The notes beneath the pieces are model-generated. The model searched no databases, was not told where the DNA came from, and was given only the letters and a program-made list of their open reading frames with translations. Positions 1-6,418 of a stretch of DNA of 9,717 nt are shown here, piece by piece. The DNA comes from Myxococcales bacterium (GTDB taxonomy: Bacteria > Myxococcota > Polyangia > HGW-17 > SLPX01), in contig SLPX01000354.1 of NCBI GenBank assembly GCA_007131745.1, positions 1-9,717 on the forward strand, in the 5' to 3' direction. Position 1 is the first letter of the stretch. Each line of letters begins with the position of its first letter. The position numbers and the translations under genes are program-made.

Positions 1-1377
1 CACGGAGACTGTCCTGACGAAACCGAGTCAATCTGCGGCGCCGACGGAACCTGCCGGCCTTGCGAAAGCAACCCGGAGTGTGCTGAACGCAATTCATCGC
101 TGCCATATTGCGAGGACAACAGAGGAATATGTGTTGAATGTCTGACGAACGCTAATTGCCCGTCTGCGGACTCACCTGTATGCGACGAAGACGCAAAATC
201 CTGCCGAGGATGTGAAAGTCACGACGAATGCAACGCGGGCAGCGGATTGTGCGAGTTTTCAACAGGGGAGTGCATGTCGGTAAACGATGTGGTCTACGTG
301 GACTGCAATGCAGGTGTTATGGGCTCGGGAACCTGGACCGATCCGTATAGAAATCTTCAAGTAGCGATAAACGCTGTGAAGGATGGAGACGGCCCGTACG
401 TGAGGGTAACCGGAGTTTGCGGCCCTGTGAGGATAGAAGGTGTGGCGGAAATCAACATCTACGGAAAAGACGGAGCGGTTCTGATAGGTGGAGAAAGTGG
501 AAACATTGTGGATATTGTTTATGAATCAACCGACCCTGCCGGCACGGTAGGGTTCTACGGGTTGACTATAAGCGGAAGTGTTGGAGGTTTTGGAATCGGT
601 TTGAATTGCTCGGGAGTGGCAGGAGTAGAACCGACGGTGAAACTGGAAGAAGTAACAATAGCGAACGCGGGCGGCATGGGGGTCAGAGGTTCTCGTTGCT
701 ACATGAAAATCCGCGGCTCCACGGTGAGCGGCAGCGGCAGCGTTGGAGTTTTTTCGTACGATGGAGTGGTGGACATTGAGGGAAGTGAAGTAAATGGAAG
801 TGGGGAAGAAGGAATATTTGTGAATCGCGGCGACTTGGAGATGAAAAGAACCACGGTAAAAAATAATCAGGGCGGAGGAGTATTTACATACCAATCCGGC
901 GCGGTGATTCTGTGGAGTAATATGATCGTGGATAATGGTACAGATTCTTCTGAATTTGGTGGTTTGTCGTTGCATGCAACATCAGGCGTAACGATCGATT
1001 TTTGGAACAACACGGTGGTAGGGAATGTATATGGCGGCGGAGATGCAACCGCCATGGACTGTGGTGGTGGGATAACCCTCAACAACTCCATCTTCTGGGG
1101 TGAAGGACCATTGCTGGGTTCTACATGTCTGCCTCATTACAGCTTTTTGAGATACGATGAAGGAAGCGGCGCCAAGGAAGGCTGCATTATAAGTGATGAT
1201 TTGAGCGCTGTGGGATTTTTGGATTATGATGTAAAAGACTATCGGATTGGCGAGGGGTCGGTGTGCATAGACGCGGGGACAATGGACGGGCTGCCAGCTG
1301 AGATGACGCTGGACATAGAGGGAACGGATCGTGTGAAGGGAGGCGGTATCGACATGGGAGCGCACGAAGCGATGTAG
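1..1377 (+). CDS. Secreted Cys-rich / right-handed beta-helix surface protein (5' partial)
   Basis: The frame is open from the first base, so the gene begins upstream of the window; 458 residues are visible. Residues 1-93 carry closely spaced cysteines in short repeats of the type 'CxxCxxxxxC', as in myxobacterial extracellular proteins. From about residue 99 the text changes to 'VYVDCNAG...GTWTDPYRNLQVAINAV', the usual opening of a parallel beta-helix domain. Gly/Val/Ile-rich rungs follow to about residue 400, with Asn and Asp at turns. The C-terminus 'DIEGTDRVKGGGIDMGAHE' matches the ending of choice-of-anchor-Q domain proteins. By family this is an extracellular protein, perhaps polysaccharide-binding or adhesive; no catalytic residues of a known lyase could be identified. 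Its signal peptide lies outside the window. It ends with TAG, convergent with the RCC1 gene. A TTG at 247 is not needed as a start because coding continues upstream. Confident of gene and fold, unsure of role. Confidence 0.85.
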   Translation, partial: HGDCPDETESICGADGTCRPCESNPECAERNSSLPYCEDNRGICVECLTNANCPSADSPVCDEDAKSCRGCESHDECNAGSGLCEFSTGECMSVNDVVYVDCNAGVMGSGTWTDPYRNLQVAINAVKDGDGPYVRVTGVCGPVRIEGVAEINIYGKDGAVLIGGESGNIVDIVYESTDPAGTVGFYGLTISGSVGGFGIGLNCSGVAGVEPTVKLEEVTIANAGGMGVRGSRCYMKIRGSTVSGSGSVGVFSYDGVVDIEGSEVNGSGEEGIFVNRGDLEMKRTTVKNNQGGGVFTYQSGAVILWSNMIVDNGTDSSEFGGLSLHATSGVTIDFWNNTVVGNVYGGGDATAMDCGGGITLNNSIFWGEGPLLGSTCLPHYSFLRYDEGSGAKEGCIISDDLSAVGFLDYDVKDYRIGEGSVCIDAGTMDGLPAEMTLDIEGTDRVKGGGIDMGAHEAM

Positions 1378-1400
1378 GGGTTGTGGGAGAGAGGGTGGGG
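1377..1400 (+). other. Canonical G-quadruplex motif overlapping a stop codon, in a purine-rich convergent gap
   Basis: Four G-runs lie at 1377-1380, 1385-1387, 1393-1395 and 1397-1400, with loops of 4, 5 and 1 bases, fitting the G3+N1-7 rule. The first G belongs to the TAG stop of the beta-helix gene. The rest of the gap to 1538 is strongly purine-rich on the + strand, with further G-runs at 1417-1419, 1423-1428, 1442-1444 and 1452-1455. I saw no conventional hairpin plus T-run terminator in the gap, so this G-rich tract may serve as a transcription roadblock between the convergent genes. That role is inference. Confidence 0.5.
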
Positions 1401-1538
1401 ATGTGCGTGGAAGTCAGGGAGAGGGGGGCGGTGAGTGGAGAGGGAGTTCAAGGGGATAAGATGCGCAGGAAACAGGTTAGGGTGTAAGAGGGGAATGAAG
1501 AAGAGAGATTAGGGGGAGTTTTGGGAATTAGGATGTTT

Positions 1539-3383
1539 TCAGGGCCAGAGTACTGAAACAGGGGAGTTGCGGTTATGAAGGCTGTTGTCGCCGAGTTGGC
1601 CCTGTTCGTTATGACCCCAGCACCATAATGATCCACCGCTGTTTTTCGCGCAACTGTGAAGTCCTCCTTTGCTAACAGATGTTATGTCGATAATATTCAA
1701 CACCTGTGTATAGACGGTTCTATTGTTGTAAGTTCCGTCTCCGATTTGGCCGTGTTCATTTTTTCCAATGCAAAATACGTTGCCGTTGCTTCTCAGTATA
1801 CAAGTGTGTTCTCCACCCGTGGAGACTTGCACCGCGTTGAAGCTGGAGGTTCTGACCATTTGGGGAGAGGAATGCAAGGATGCGCTGATGTCGCCGAAAC
1901 GATGATTTTCATTCTGTCCCCAGCACCATACGGAGCTGTCGGATTGGAGTGAACAAGTGTGATATAAGCTGGCGGATATGCTGACTGTATTCGTGAGGCT
2001 TGAGACTTGCACCGGTTTTGAGCTGTTATTTGTTGTTCCATTACCGAGTTGACCGTAGTGGTTCAATCCCCAGCACCACGCGGTACCGTTGCTTTTTACA
2101 GCGCAGGTGGAAAGGCCCCCACCGGAAATGGATACAACACCGGAAAGATCGGTGACCTGTACGGGTGTGGAGCGGTTTTGAGTAGTGTTGTCGCCGATTT
2201 GACCGTAGTGGTTCCCTCCCCAGCACCATACTGTGCCATTGCTTTTCAATGCGCAGCTATGGTATCCATTCGCCGATATTTCAACGACATCGGTAAGGTC
2301 TGGGACATTGACGGGAATGAAGCGATTCTGCGTTGAGTTGTCGCCGAGCTGGCCGTTGGTGTTCCCTCCCCAGCACCATACGGTACCATTGCCTTTCAAT
2401 GCGCAAGTGTGCAGATATCCTGCAGATACACTTGAGATATTTGAAATGTTATATGTCCGCACAGGATATGTAGTAGATTGAGATGTGCCGTCGCCGAGTT
2501 GACCGTAGTTGTTCAATCCCCAGCACCAAACCGTACCGTTGTTCTTTAACGCACAAGAGTGGAATAACCCCCCTGAAATTTGATAAACACCTCCATGGAC
2601 GATGCAGGAACCGTTCATGCAAACTTCTTCAACACTGCAGGTGATTCCGCAACCGCCGCAATTGTCGGGGTCTATTTGGGTGTTTGTGCAGAATCCGTCG
2701 CATTCGATGGTGCCGCCTCCGCAAGAGAGGGTGCAATTTCCCTGGGAGCAGACTTCACCGGGTGCGCACTTTGTTCCGCAACCGCCGCAATTGTTGTGGT
2801 CGTTTTGGGTGTTTGTGCAAATGCCTTCGCATTCGATGGTGCCGCCTCCGCAAGAGAGGGCGCAATTTCCCTGGGAGCAGACTTCGTCAAGAGCGCATTC
2901 GATTCCGCAACCGCCGCAATTGTCGGGGTCGTTTTCGGTGTTGACGCAGATGCCGTCACATTCGATGGTGCCGCCTCCGCAAGAGAGGGCGCAATTTCCC
3001 TGGGAGCAGACTTCGCCGGGGTCGCATTCGATTCCGCAACCGCCGCAATTGTAGGGGTCGTTTTCGGTGTTGACACAGAGGTCTTCACATTCGGAAAACG
3101 GTTCCGGGCAGGTTTGAATGTCGGGGTCTTTTTCCGTGTCGGGGTCTTTTTCGGTGTCGGGGTCTTTTTCGGTGTCGGGGTCTTTTTCGGTGTCGGGATC
3201 TTTTTCGGTGTCGGGATCTTGGTCAATGCCGTTTTCCAGTTTGTCGTTTTCCTTGGTACAGCCCGAGCTTCCCGCTGTGAGCAGCAGTGCGAGACAAGCA
3301 GCGGTAAACAGGCTGAAGATGGAAAAGAATAATCTTGGTGTGTAAGTAGATGATTTTTCATTGAAATTTTTGTTTTGGGTCAT
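1539..3383 (-). CDS. RCC1-repeat lipoprotein with Stig1-like Cys-rich repeats
   Basis: This is a 614-residue exported protein. Residues 15-42 form a signal peptide ending 'LLLTAGSSGC', a relaxed lipobox with Cys42 as the likely lipidated residue. Residues 56-85 are five DPDTEK units, a charged spacer. Residues 92-260 hold four cysteine-rich repeats of 43 residues ('CxNTxxDPxNCGGCG', then 'EVCxxGxC'), resembling Stig1-like repeats of myxobacterial lipoproteins. Residues 265-614 form seven RCC1 blades ('HxCALKxNGTVWCWG...GQLGDxT'), enough for one closed propeller. Blade 5 (GQNENHRFGD) and blade 6 (VFCIG) are the most degenerate. RCC1 propellers are protein-interaction platforms; a surface adhesion or recognition role is inferred. 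The start is supported by AGGAG at 3390-3394, six bases before ATG. The gene is divergent from the radical SAM gene and convergent with the beta-helix gene. Confident of domains, not of biological role. Confidence 0.92.
   Translation of the reverse strand: MTQNKNFNEKSSTYTPRLFFSIFSLFTAACLALLLTAGSSGCTKENDKLENGIDQDPDTEKDPDTEKDPDTEKDPDTEKDPDTEKDPDIQTCPEPFSECEDLCVNTENDPYNCGGCGIECDPGEVCSQGNCALSCGGGTIECDGICVNTENDPDNCGGCGIECALDEVCSQGNCALSCGGGTIECEGICTNTQNDHNNCGGCGTKCAPGEVCSQGNCTLSCGGGTIECDGFCTNTQIDPDNCGGCGITCSVEEVCMNGSCIVHGGVYQISGGLFHSCALKNNGTVWCWGLNNYGQLGDGTSQSTTYPVRTYNISNISSVSAGYLHTCALKGNGTVWCWGGNTNGQLGDNSTQNRFIPVNVPDLTDVVEISANGYHSCALKSNGTVWCWGGNHYGQIGDNTTQNRSTPVQVTDLSGVVSISGGGLSTCAVKSNGTAWCWGLNHYGQLGNGTTNNSSKPVQVSSLTNTVSISASLYHTCSLQSDSSVWCWGQNENHRFGDISASLHSSPQMVRTSSFNAVQVSTGGEHTCILRSNGNVFCIGKNEHGQIGDGTYNNRTVYTQVLNIIDITSVSKGGLHSCAKNSGGSLWCWGHNEQGQLGDNSLHNRNSPVSVLWP
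1542..2591 (-). repeat. Tandem repeats encoding seven RCC1 blades, 150-bp period
   Basis: The marker CAGCACCA (reverse complement of the Cys-Trp-Gly codons) begins at 1921, 2071, 2221, 2371 and 2521, exactly 150 bp apart. The last occurrence at 1618 is 303 bp from 1921, and the intervening blade has lost the marker. The period is therefore 50 codons per blade over the first five blades and slightly longer at the C-terminal end. Blades differ clearly between marker positions, so the array is old compared with the Cys-rich repeats. Confidence 0.85.
2604..3089 (-). repeat. 129-bp tandem repeats encoding four Cys-rich modules
   Basis: Protein repeats of 43 residues begin at Cys99, Cys142, Cys185 and Cys228. 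At DNA level the copies are very similar: the string GGTGCCGCCTCCGCAAGAGA recurs three times on the + strand with little change. Such high nucleotide similarity points to recent duplication or ongoing homogenisation. The last copy (near 2604) and the first (near 3089) are the most diverged, as expected for array edges. Confidence 0.9.
3121..3220 (-). repeat. 18-bp tandem repeat encoding (DPDTEK)5 spacer
   Basis: Five full 18-bp units starting at 3121, 3139, 3157, 3175 and 3193, plus a 10-bp partial unit, follow the + strand consensus TCGGGGTCTTTTTCGGTG. Units differ at only one or two bases. In the protein it is residues 56-85, a charged linker between the lipid anchor and the Cys-rich repeats. 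Loss or gain of a unit keeps the reading frame, so linker length could vary between strains. Confidence 0.95.
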
Positions 3384-3677
3384 TTTTTTCTCCTGTCCAT
3401 AGGTTGTTGTGCCTGTTTTTGTGAGATAGGCATTTTTGTTTGTTGATCCTGTTGTCGGAATTTGTTTGGGAATGTTGCGGATTATTTTTTTGCTGAGATG
3501 GAGAGGTTTGGGGGAGAGGGTTTTGAGGTAGAATGAATTGTTGGTGAGTTTTGGGTGCTTTGCGGCGGGAATAAAACAGTATGTTGGTGGAGTTTTGAGT
3601 TGGAGTCGTGAGAAAGGGGATGCGGGGCGGATCTGCGGGGATGGAGCGATTGGATTCTTTAGCTGGAGGAAAAGGAG
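3384..3677. other. Divergent intergenic region between RCC1 lipoprotein and radical SAM genes
   Basis: These 294 bases separate two divergently transcribed genes and must hold a promoter for each. The minus-strand ribosome binding site AGGAG is at 3390-3394. On the + strand TAGAAT near 3530 resembles a -10 box but has no convincing -35 partner at 16-18 bases. A weak inverted repeat TGCCT/AGGCA (3410-3414 and 3428-3432) lies in the leader of the RCC1 gene. I saw no gene or RNA here. Confidence 0.4.
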
Positions 3678-3720
3678 ATGGATGATAAAGGCAAAGGCGA
3701 TGGCAATGGCAAAGGAGGAG
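3665..3720 (+). promoter_or_regulatory. Two competing ribosome binding sites for the radical SAM gene
   Basis: GGAGG at 3665-3669 stands eight bases before ATG 3678, and AAAGGAGGAG at 3711-3720 stands eight bases before a second in-frame ATG at 3729. Both look strong. The upstream start adds 17 residues alternating Gly with Lys, Asp or Asn. The downstream start places the twin-arginine motif only four residues from the N-terminus, a typical Tat signal layout. Sequence alone does not settle which is used; both may be. Confidence 0.55.
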
Positions 3721-4916
3721 GCACAAGGATGGATGTTGAGAGGCGAAAGCTAATCAAGGCGGTGGGGGTCACGGCTGCGAGTGCGGGAATTGGAGTGTTG
3801 CTGCCGTCGTGTCGCAGGGGGAAGCGAAGCGAAGGAAGAGGGACGAGGGTAAATGGGATTGATCGAATAGCCCGGGCCACGGACAAGGGGGAAAAAGAGG
3901 ATCCTGTGCATGGACGTTACTACAGGGCCGATGATGATGGTTTTGCTCATTGTGAATTGTGTTTTCACGAGTGCCGTATTTCGCAAGGGGGGGCGGGTTT
4001 TTGCAGGAACAGAGTGAACCGGAAGGGTAGGTTGTACAACATAGTGTACAATAGACCGTCGAGCGTGGCGGTGGATCCGACTGAGAAGGAACCGCTGCAC
4101 CATTTTTTTCCGGCCACCGACATGCTGTGTATCGGAACCGCGAGTTGCAACCTGCGGTGCAAATTCTGTCAAAACTGGGAGCTGTCTCAGCGTGATTTTG
4201 AAGAGATGATTATTCGCTACTCATTGACGCCGGAGGAGATAGTAGCGGCTGCGAAGCGCGCTAAGGTTGTGGCCATATCTTACACTTACAATGAACCCGC
4301 TGTTTTCTACGAGTATATGTACGATATAGCGGTGGAGGGCAGAAAAGCGGGGCTGCGGAGCATTATGCATTCGAACGGGGGTATGAAATCCAAGCCGCTT
4401 GCAGGTGTCTTGCCGCATATAGATGCCGCTACAATCGATTTGAAAGCGTTTAATCCCGAATATTACAAAGAGATATGCAGGGGAGAGCTCGAGCCGGTTT
4501 TGGAAACGCTCAAGGCGATCAACGCGGATGACGGGACATGGTTGGAAATAGTAAACCTGGTATTGCCCGGGCACAATGATTCGCCGGAAGAGATCCGGAA
4601 AATGTGCGGATGGATAATGAAAAACCTCGGGCCGGATGTGCCCATGCATTTCAGCCGGTTTTTTCCGGCTCACGCGATGAGAAATCTTTCGCCCACGCCG
4701 ATTTCCACTCTTGAGCGTGCAAGGGCCATAGCTATGGAGGAGGGGTTGAATTACGTGGCTATAGGAAATGTGCCCGGGCATGATGCAAATTCAACATACT
4801 GTCCGAAATGCAAGACCCGGGTGATAAGGCGGCATCACTTCAAGGTGTTGAATGTGAACATGAAGGACGGAGCGTGCGGAAAGTGCGGCAATGCGATACC
4901 GGGAGTGTGGGGATAG
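3678..4916 (+). CDS. amrS: AmmeMemoRadiSam-type radical SAM enzyme (AmrS-like) with twin-arginine leader
   Basis: A COG1180 radical SAM protein of 412 residues (395 from the alternative ATG at 3729). The [4Fe-4S] motif is C157-x3-C161-x2-C164 in 'CNLRCKFCQNW'. Family hallmarks include the upstream Cys cluster (C92, C95, C99, C109), 'EKEPLHHFFPA', 'SYTYNEP', 'SNGG' and 'FSRFFPAHAM'. A C-terminal Cys set (C375, C378, C400, C403) ends in 'IPGVWG', also typical. In other genomes AmrS accompanies AmrA (AMMECR1) and AmrB (Memo); its reaction is not established. Residues 18-45 are unusual for a SAM enzyme: 'MDVERRKLIK', a hydrophobic stretch, then 'LLPSC', resembling a Tat signal peptide with a possible lipobox. 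No AmrA or AmrB gene lies in the window; neighbours are surface lipoproteins. The stop faces the M23 gene 21 bp away. The family call is firm, export is inference. Confidence 0.9.
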   Translation: MDDKGKGDGNGKGGGTRMDVERRKLIKAVGVTAASAGIGVLLPSCRRGKRSEGRGTRVNGIDRIARATDKGEKEDPVHGRYYRADDDGFAHCELCFHECRISQGGAGFCRNRVNRKGRLYNIVYNRPSSVAVDPTEKEPLHHFFPATDMLCIGTASCNLRCKFCQNWELSQRDFEEMIIRYSLTPEEIVAAAKRAKVVAISYTYNEPAVFYEYMYDIAVEGRKAGLRSIMHSNGGMKSKPLAGVLPHIDAATIDLKAFNPEYYKEICRGELEPVLETLKAINADDGTWLEIVNLVLPGHNDSPEEIRKMCGWIMKNLGPDVPMHFSRFFPAHAMRNLSPTPISTLERARAIAMEEGLNYVAIGNVPGHDANSTYCPKCKTRVIRRHHFKVLNVNMKDGACGKCGNAIPGVWG

Positions 4917-4944
4917 GGATTGGGGATTCAAGGGAATTTAAGGG
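4901..4944 (+). other. G-quadruplex-forming tract across the stop codon of the radical SAM gene
   Basis: Six G-runs lie at 4901-4903, 4909-4912, 4916-4918, 4922-4925, 4932-4934 and 4942-4944, with loops of 5, 3, 3, 6 and 7 bases, so several alternative G-quadruplexes fit. The TAG stop is at 4914-4916. The tract fills the 21-bp gap and runs into the last codons of the convergent M23 gene. No ordinary intrinsic terminator was found for the + strand gene. Confidence 0.5.
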
Positions 4945-6059
4945 CAGTTGCCCGATGTGACCCAGTCGTTTGTTCCGGGCACTCCGTCCTTGAACGGAAC
5001 GTCGTCGAAGCTGAGAGGGACGCTTTGGCACCACCACGAGGCGCATTGTTCCTGGCGCTGCAAGTGCAGGTGGGGACCCGTGGAGTGTCCCGTGCTTCCG
5101 CTTAGTCCGATGAGTTGGCCCCTGGTGACGGTTGTGCCCACCGATACGCTAGCTTCGTCCAGATGTAGGTAAAGCGTGTTGGTGGAGTCGTCATGCTGGA
5201 GCAAAACGTAGTTAACGTTGTTAGCGCATTCGGAACCTCCGCCCTCCCAGCAGGGGTCGCCCGGCTTTATGTCGTTTTTGATCCGGCTCACGGTGCCGCC
5301 GCGGCACGCTACAATAGGGGTGCCGCGAGGTATGGCGAAATCGAACGCGTACGCTGACATTCCGTTGTGGCTGTAGGTGCCGTGGTTTCCCTGGCTGATC
5401 CGTGCTTCGTAGCCGCATTCCAAGGGCAGGAGATAACCGCTGGGATCAGGAGCGCAGAGGTCGTGGTGGCCAGGGGGTTGCCTGGAGCAACCGAATTCGC
5501 AGAGTTCGGATTCAGAGGTTGCGCCGTCGACACAGTAGTAACGAGTGTCTAAGTCGCCTGCGCCAAGGCTCTCACCGCAGTACCAGCCGTTTCCGAGGGA
5601 CGCGTTTTCGCATGGATCAGGTTCGAGGCATTTGCTTTGTTCGCATCCGTGTTCACAGTGCTCGGTATTGATCACCGCGCCGTTTGAGCAGTGATAGAGA
5701 GTGTCGGGATCTTCACCGTCGAGTTCGTCGCCGCAATGCAAGCCGTCGGACGCGCCGAAGCATTCGTCAATTAAAATGCACTCACCTTCGTGGCATCCAT
5801 GCTCACAGATCTCTGTTTCCACAAGTTCGCCTTCTACGCAATGGTAAAGGATGTCCGGATTGCTCGTGCCCAGATCGTCGCCGCAGTGCCAACCGTTGGC
5901 TGCTGTTTCGCAAGGATCCTGCGGATCGCACTCTCCGTTTTCGCAGTTTTCGTTTGCGTTCGTGTTTTCGTTCGTCGATGTGTGGAAGCTTCCCTTGCAA
6001 CCGAAACCGGCCAACCCTGCCGTCAAGATCGCCCCTGCAATAACAATTACCCTTTTCAT
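4938..6059 (-). CDS. M23-family (LytM-like) peptidase lipoprotein with three six-Cys modules
   Basis: This exported protein has 373 residues. The signal peptide 'MKRVIVIAGAILTAGLAGFGC' puts the probable lipid anchor at Cys21. A polar Asn/Glu-rich linker (22-48) follows. Three homologous modules of about 50 residues start at C50, C100 and C150, each with six cysteines and the pattern 'GxxCGxxL...LYHC...CEHGC'. From about residue 215 an M23 domain carries the likely zinc ligands H231 ('SHNG'), D240 ('YAFDFAIPRGTP') and H332, in 'GPHLHL' with H330; H299 in 'YLHL' matches the further conserved histidine. M23 enzymes are zinc endopeptidases that cut peptidoglycan cross-links or Gly-rich peptides, here presumably in the periplasm or at the surface. 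All motifs are intact, so it is likely active. GGGAGAG at 6064-6070 supports the start. The gene is divergent from the paralogous pair. I do not recognise the Cys modules as a named family. Confidence 0.9.
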   Translation of the reverse strand: MKRVIVIAGAILTAGLAGFGCKGSFHTSTNENTNANENCENGECDPQDPCETAANGWHCGDDLGTSNPDILYHCVEGELVETEICEHGCHEGECILIDECFGASDGLHCGDELDGEDPDTLYHCSNGAVINTEHCEHGCEQSKCLEPDPCENASLGNGWYCGESLGAGDLDTRYYCVDGATSESELCEFGCSRQPPGHHDLCAPDPSGYLLPLECGYEARISQGNHGTYSHNGMSAYAFDFAIPRGTPIVACRGGTVSRIKNDIKPGDPCWEGGGSECANNVNYVLLQHDDSTNTLYLHLDEASVSVGTTVTRGQLIGLSGSTGHSTGPHLHLQRQEQCASWWCQSVPLSFDDVPFKDGVPGTNDWVTSGNCP

Positions 6060-6070
6060 TCCGCTCTCCC

Positions 6071-6332
6071 GTTTGTAAAACGCTTCCCCGCTGTATTATC
6101 AACTGCAAAAGCGCGGGAAAACCGAGTGTCGGCCTAATTAATTCAAATCCAACGAGTGTAAGTTTATCAGAAACCGCCGAATCTTTCCATGGATAACAGT
6201 GGTGGGCGAGCCGGCTCTGTGTTGACCGGAATAGATTTGTAAGGAAATCCATTAGTAGCGTGATGGTTTGGCTGCTACAAAAAGTGTTTTGTTTTTCCTG
6301 TTTTCATAATTACCGGCGGTCGGCTCCGGTGT
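6071..6332. other. Intergenic region, left part of the divergent promoter area
   Basis: I see no gene here. On the minus strand GATAAT (complement of 6095-6100) lies 35 bases before the M23 gene and could be its -10 box, but no good -35 is at the right distance. Two inverted repeats are visible: ACAAAA/TTTTGT (6277-6282 and 6287-6292) and ACCGG/CCGGT (6312-6316 and 6326-6330). The second ends two bases before the -35 box of the rightward promoter, so it could be an operator; this is speculative. Confidence 0.3.
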
Positions 6333-6361
6333 TTGAGTTTTTTTGTGGGGACGGCTAGAAT
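6333..6361 (+). promoter_or_regulatory. Sigma70-type promoter for the paralogous gene pair
   Basis: A -35 box TTGAGT (6333-6338) and a -10 box TAGAAT (6356-6361) are separated by 17 bases. They match the consensus at 4 of 6 and 5 of 6 positions. Transcription would start near 6368, leaving a leader of about 50 bases before ATG 6419. A run of seven T (6338-6344) starts inside the -35 box and extends into the spacer, so slippage there could alter spacing and expression. No experimental evidence; the call rests on consensus match and position. Confidence 0.5.
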
Positions 6362-6418
6362 ATAGATGATTGTTTTTGAGAAAACAGGATTTTTAGTGAA
6401 AGCGGACCGTTGCAACTT

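Noticed and set aside
2604..3220. CRISPR-like array
   Set aside because: The repeats are contiguous without unique spacers and encode protein repeats in one reading frame.
2580..3332. Long open frame on the + strand, antisense to the RCC1 lipoprotein
   Set aside because: It exists because the 129-bp and 18-bp repeats happen to lack stops in this frame. The product is a low-complexity echo of the repeats without a signal peptide or domain, and the opposite strand has clear domains.
2672..3361. Second open frame on the minus strand inside the RCC1 gene (repeated TPTPKK)
   Set aside because: It is the +1 frame of the same repeats and has no domain support.
4221..4781. Open frame of 186 residues antisense to the radical SAM gene
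   Set aside because: The sense frame contains every family motif; the antisense product resembles nothing.
4942..4953. GGGCAGTTGCCC hairpin as intrinsic terminator of the M23 gene
   Set aside because: The stem is short with a tiny loop, lies in the last codons before the stop, and is followed by TTAAATT rather than a real T-run.
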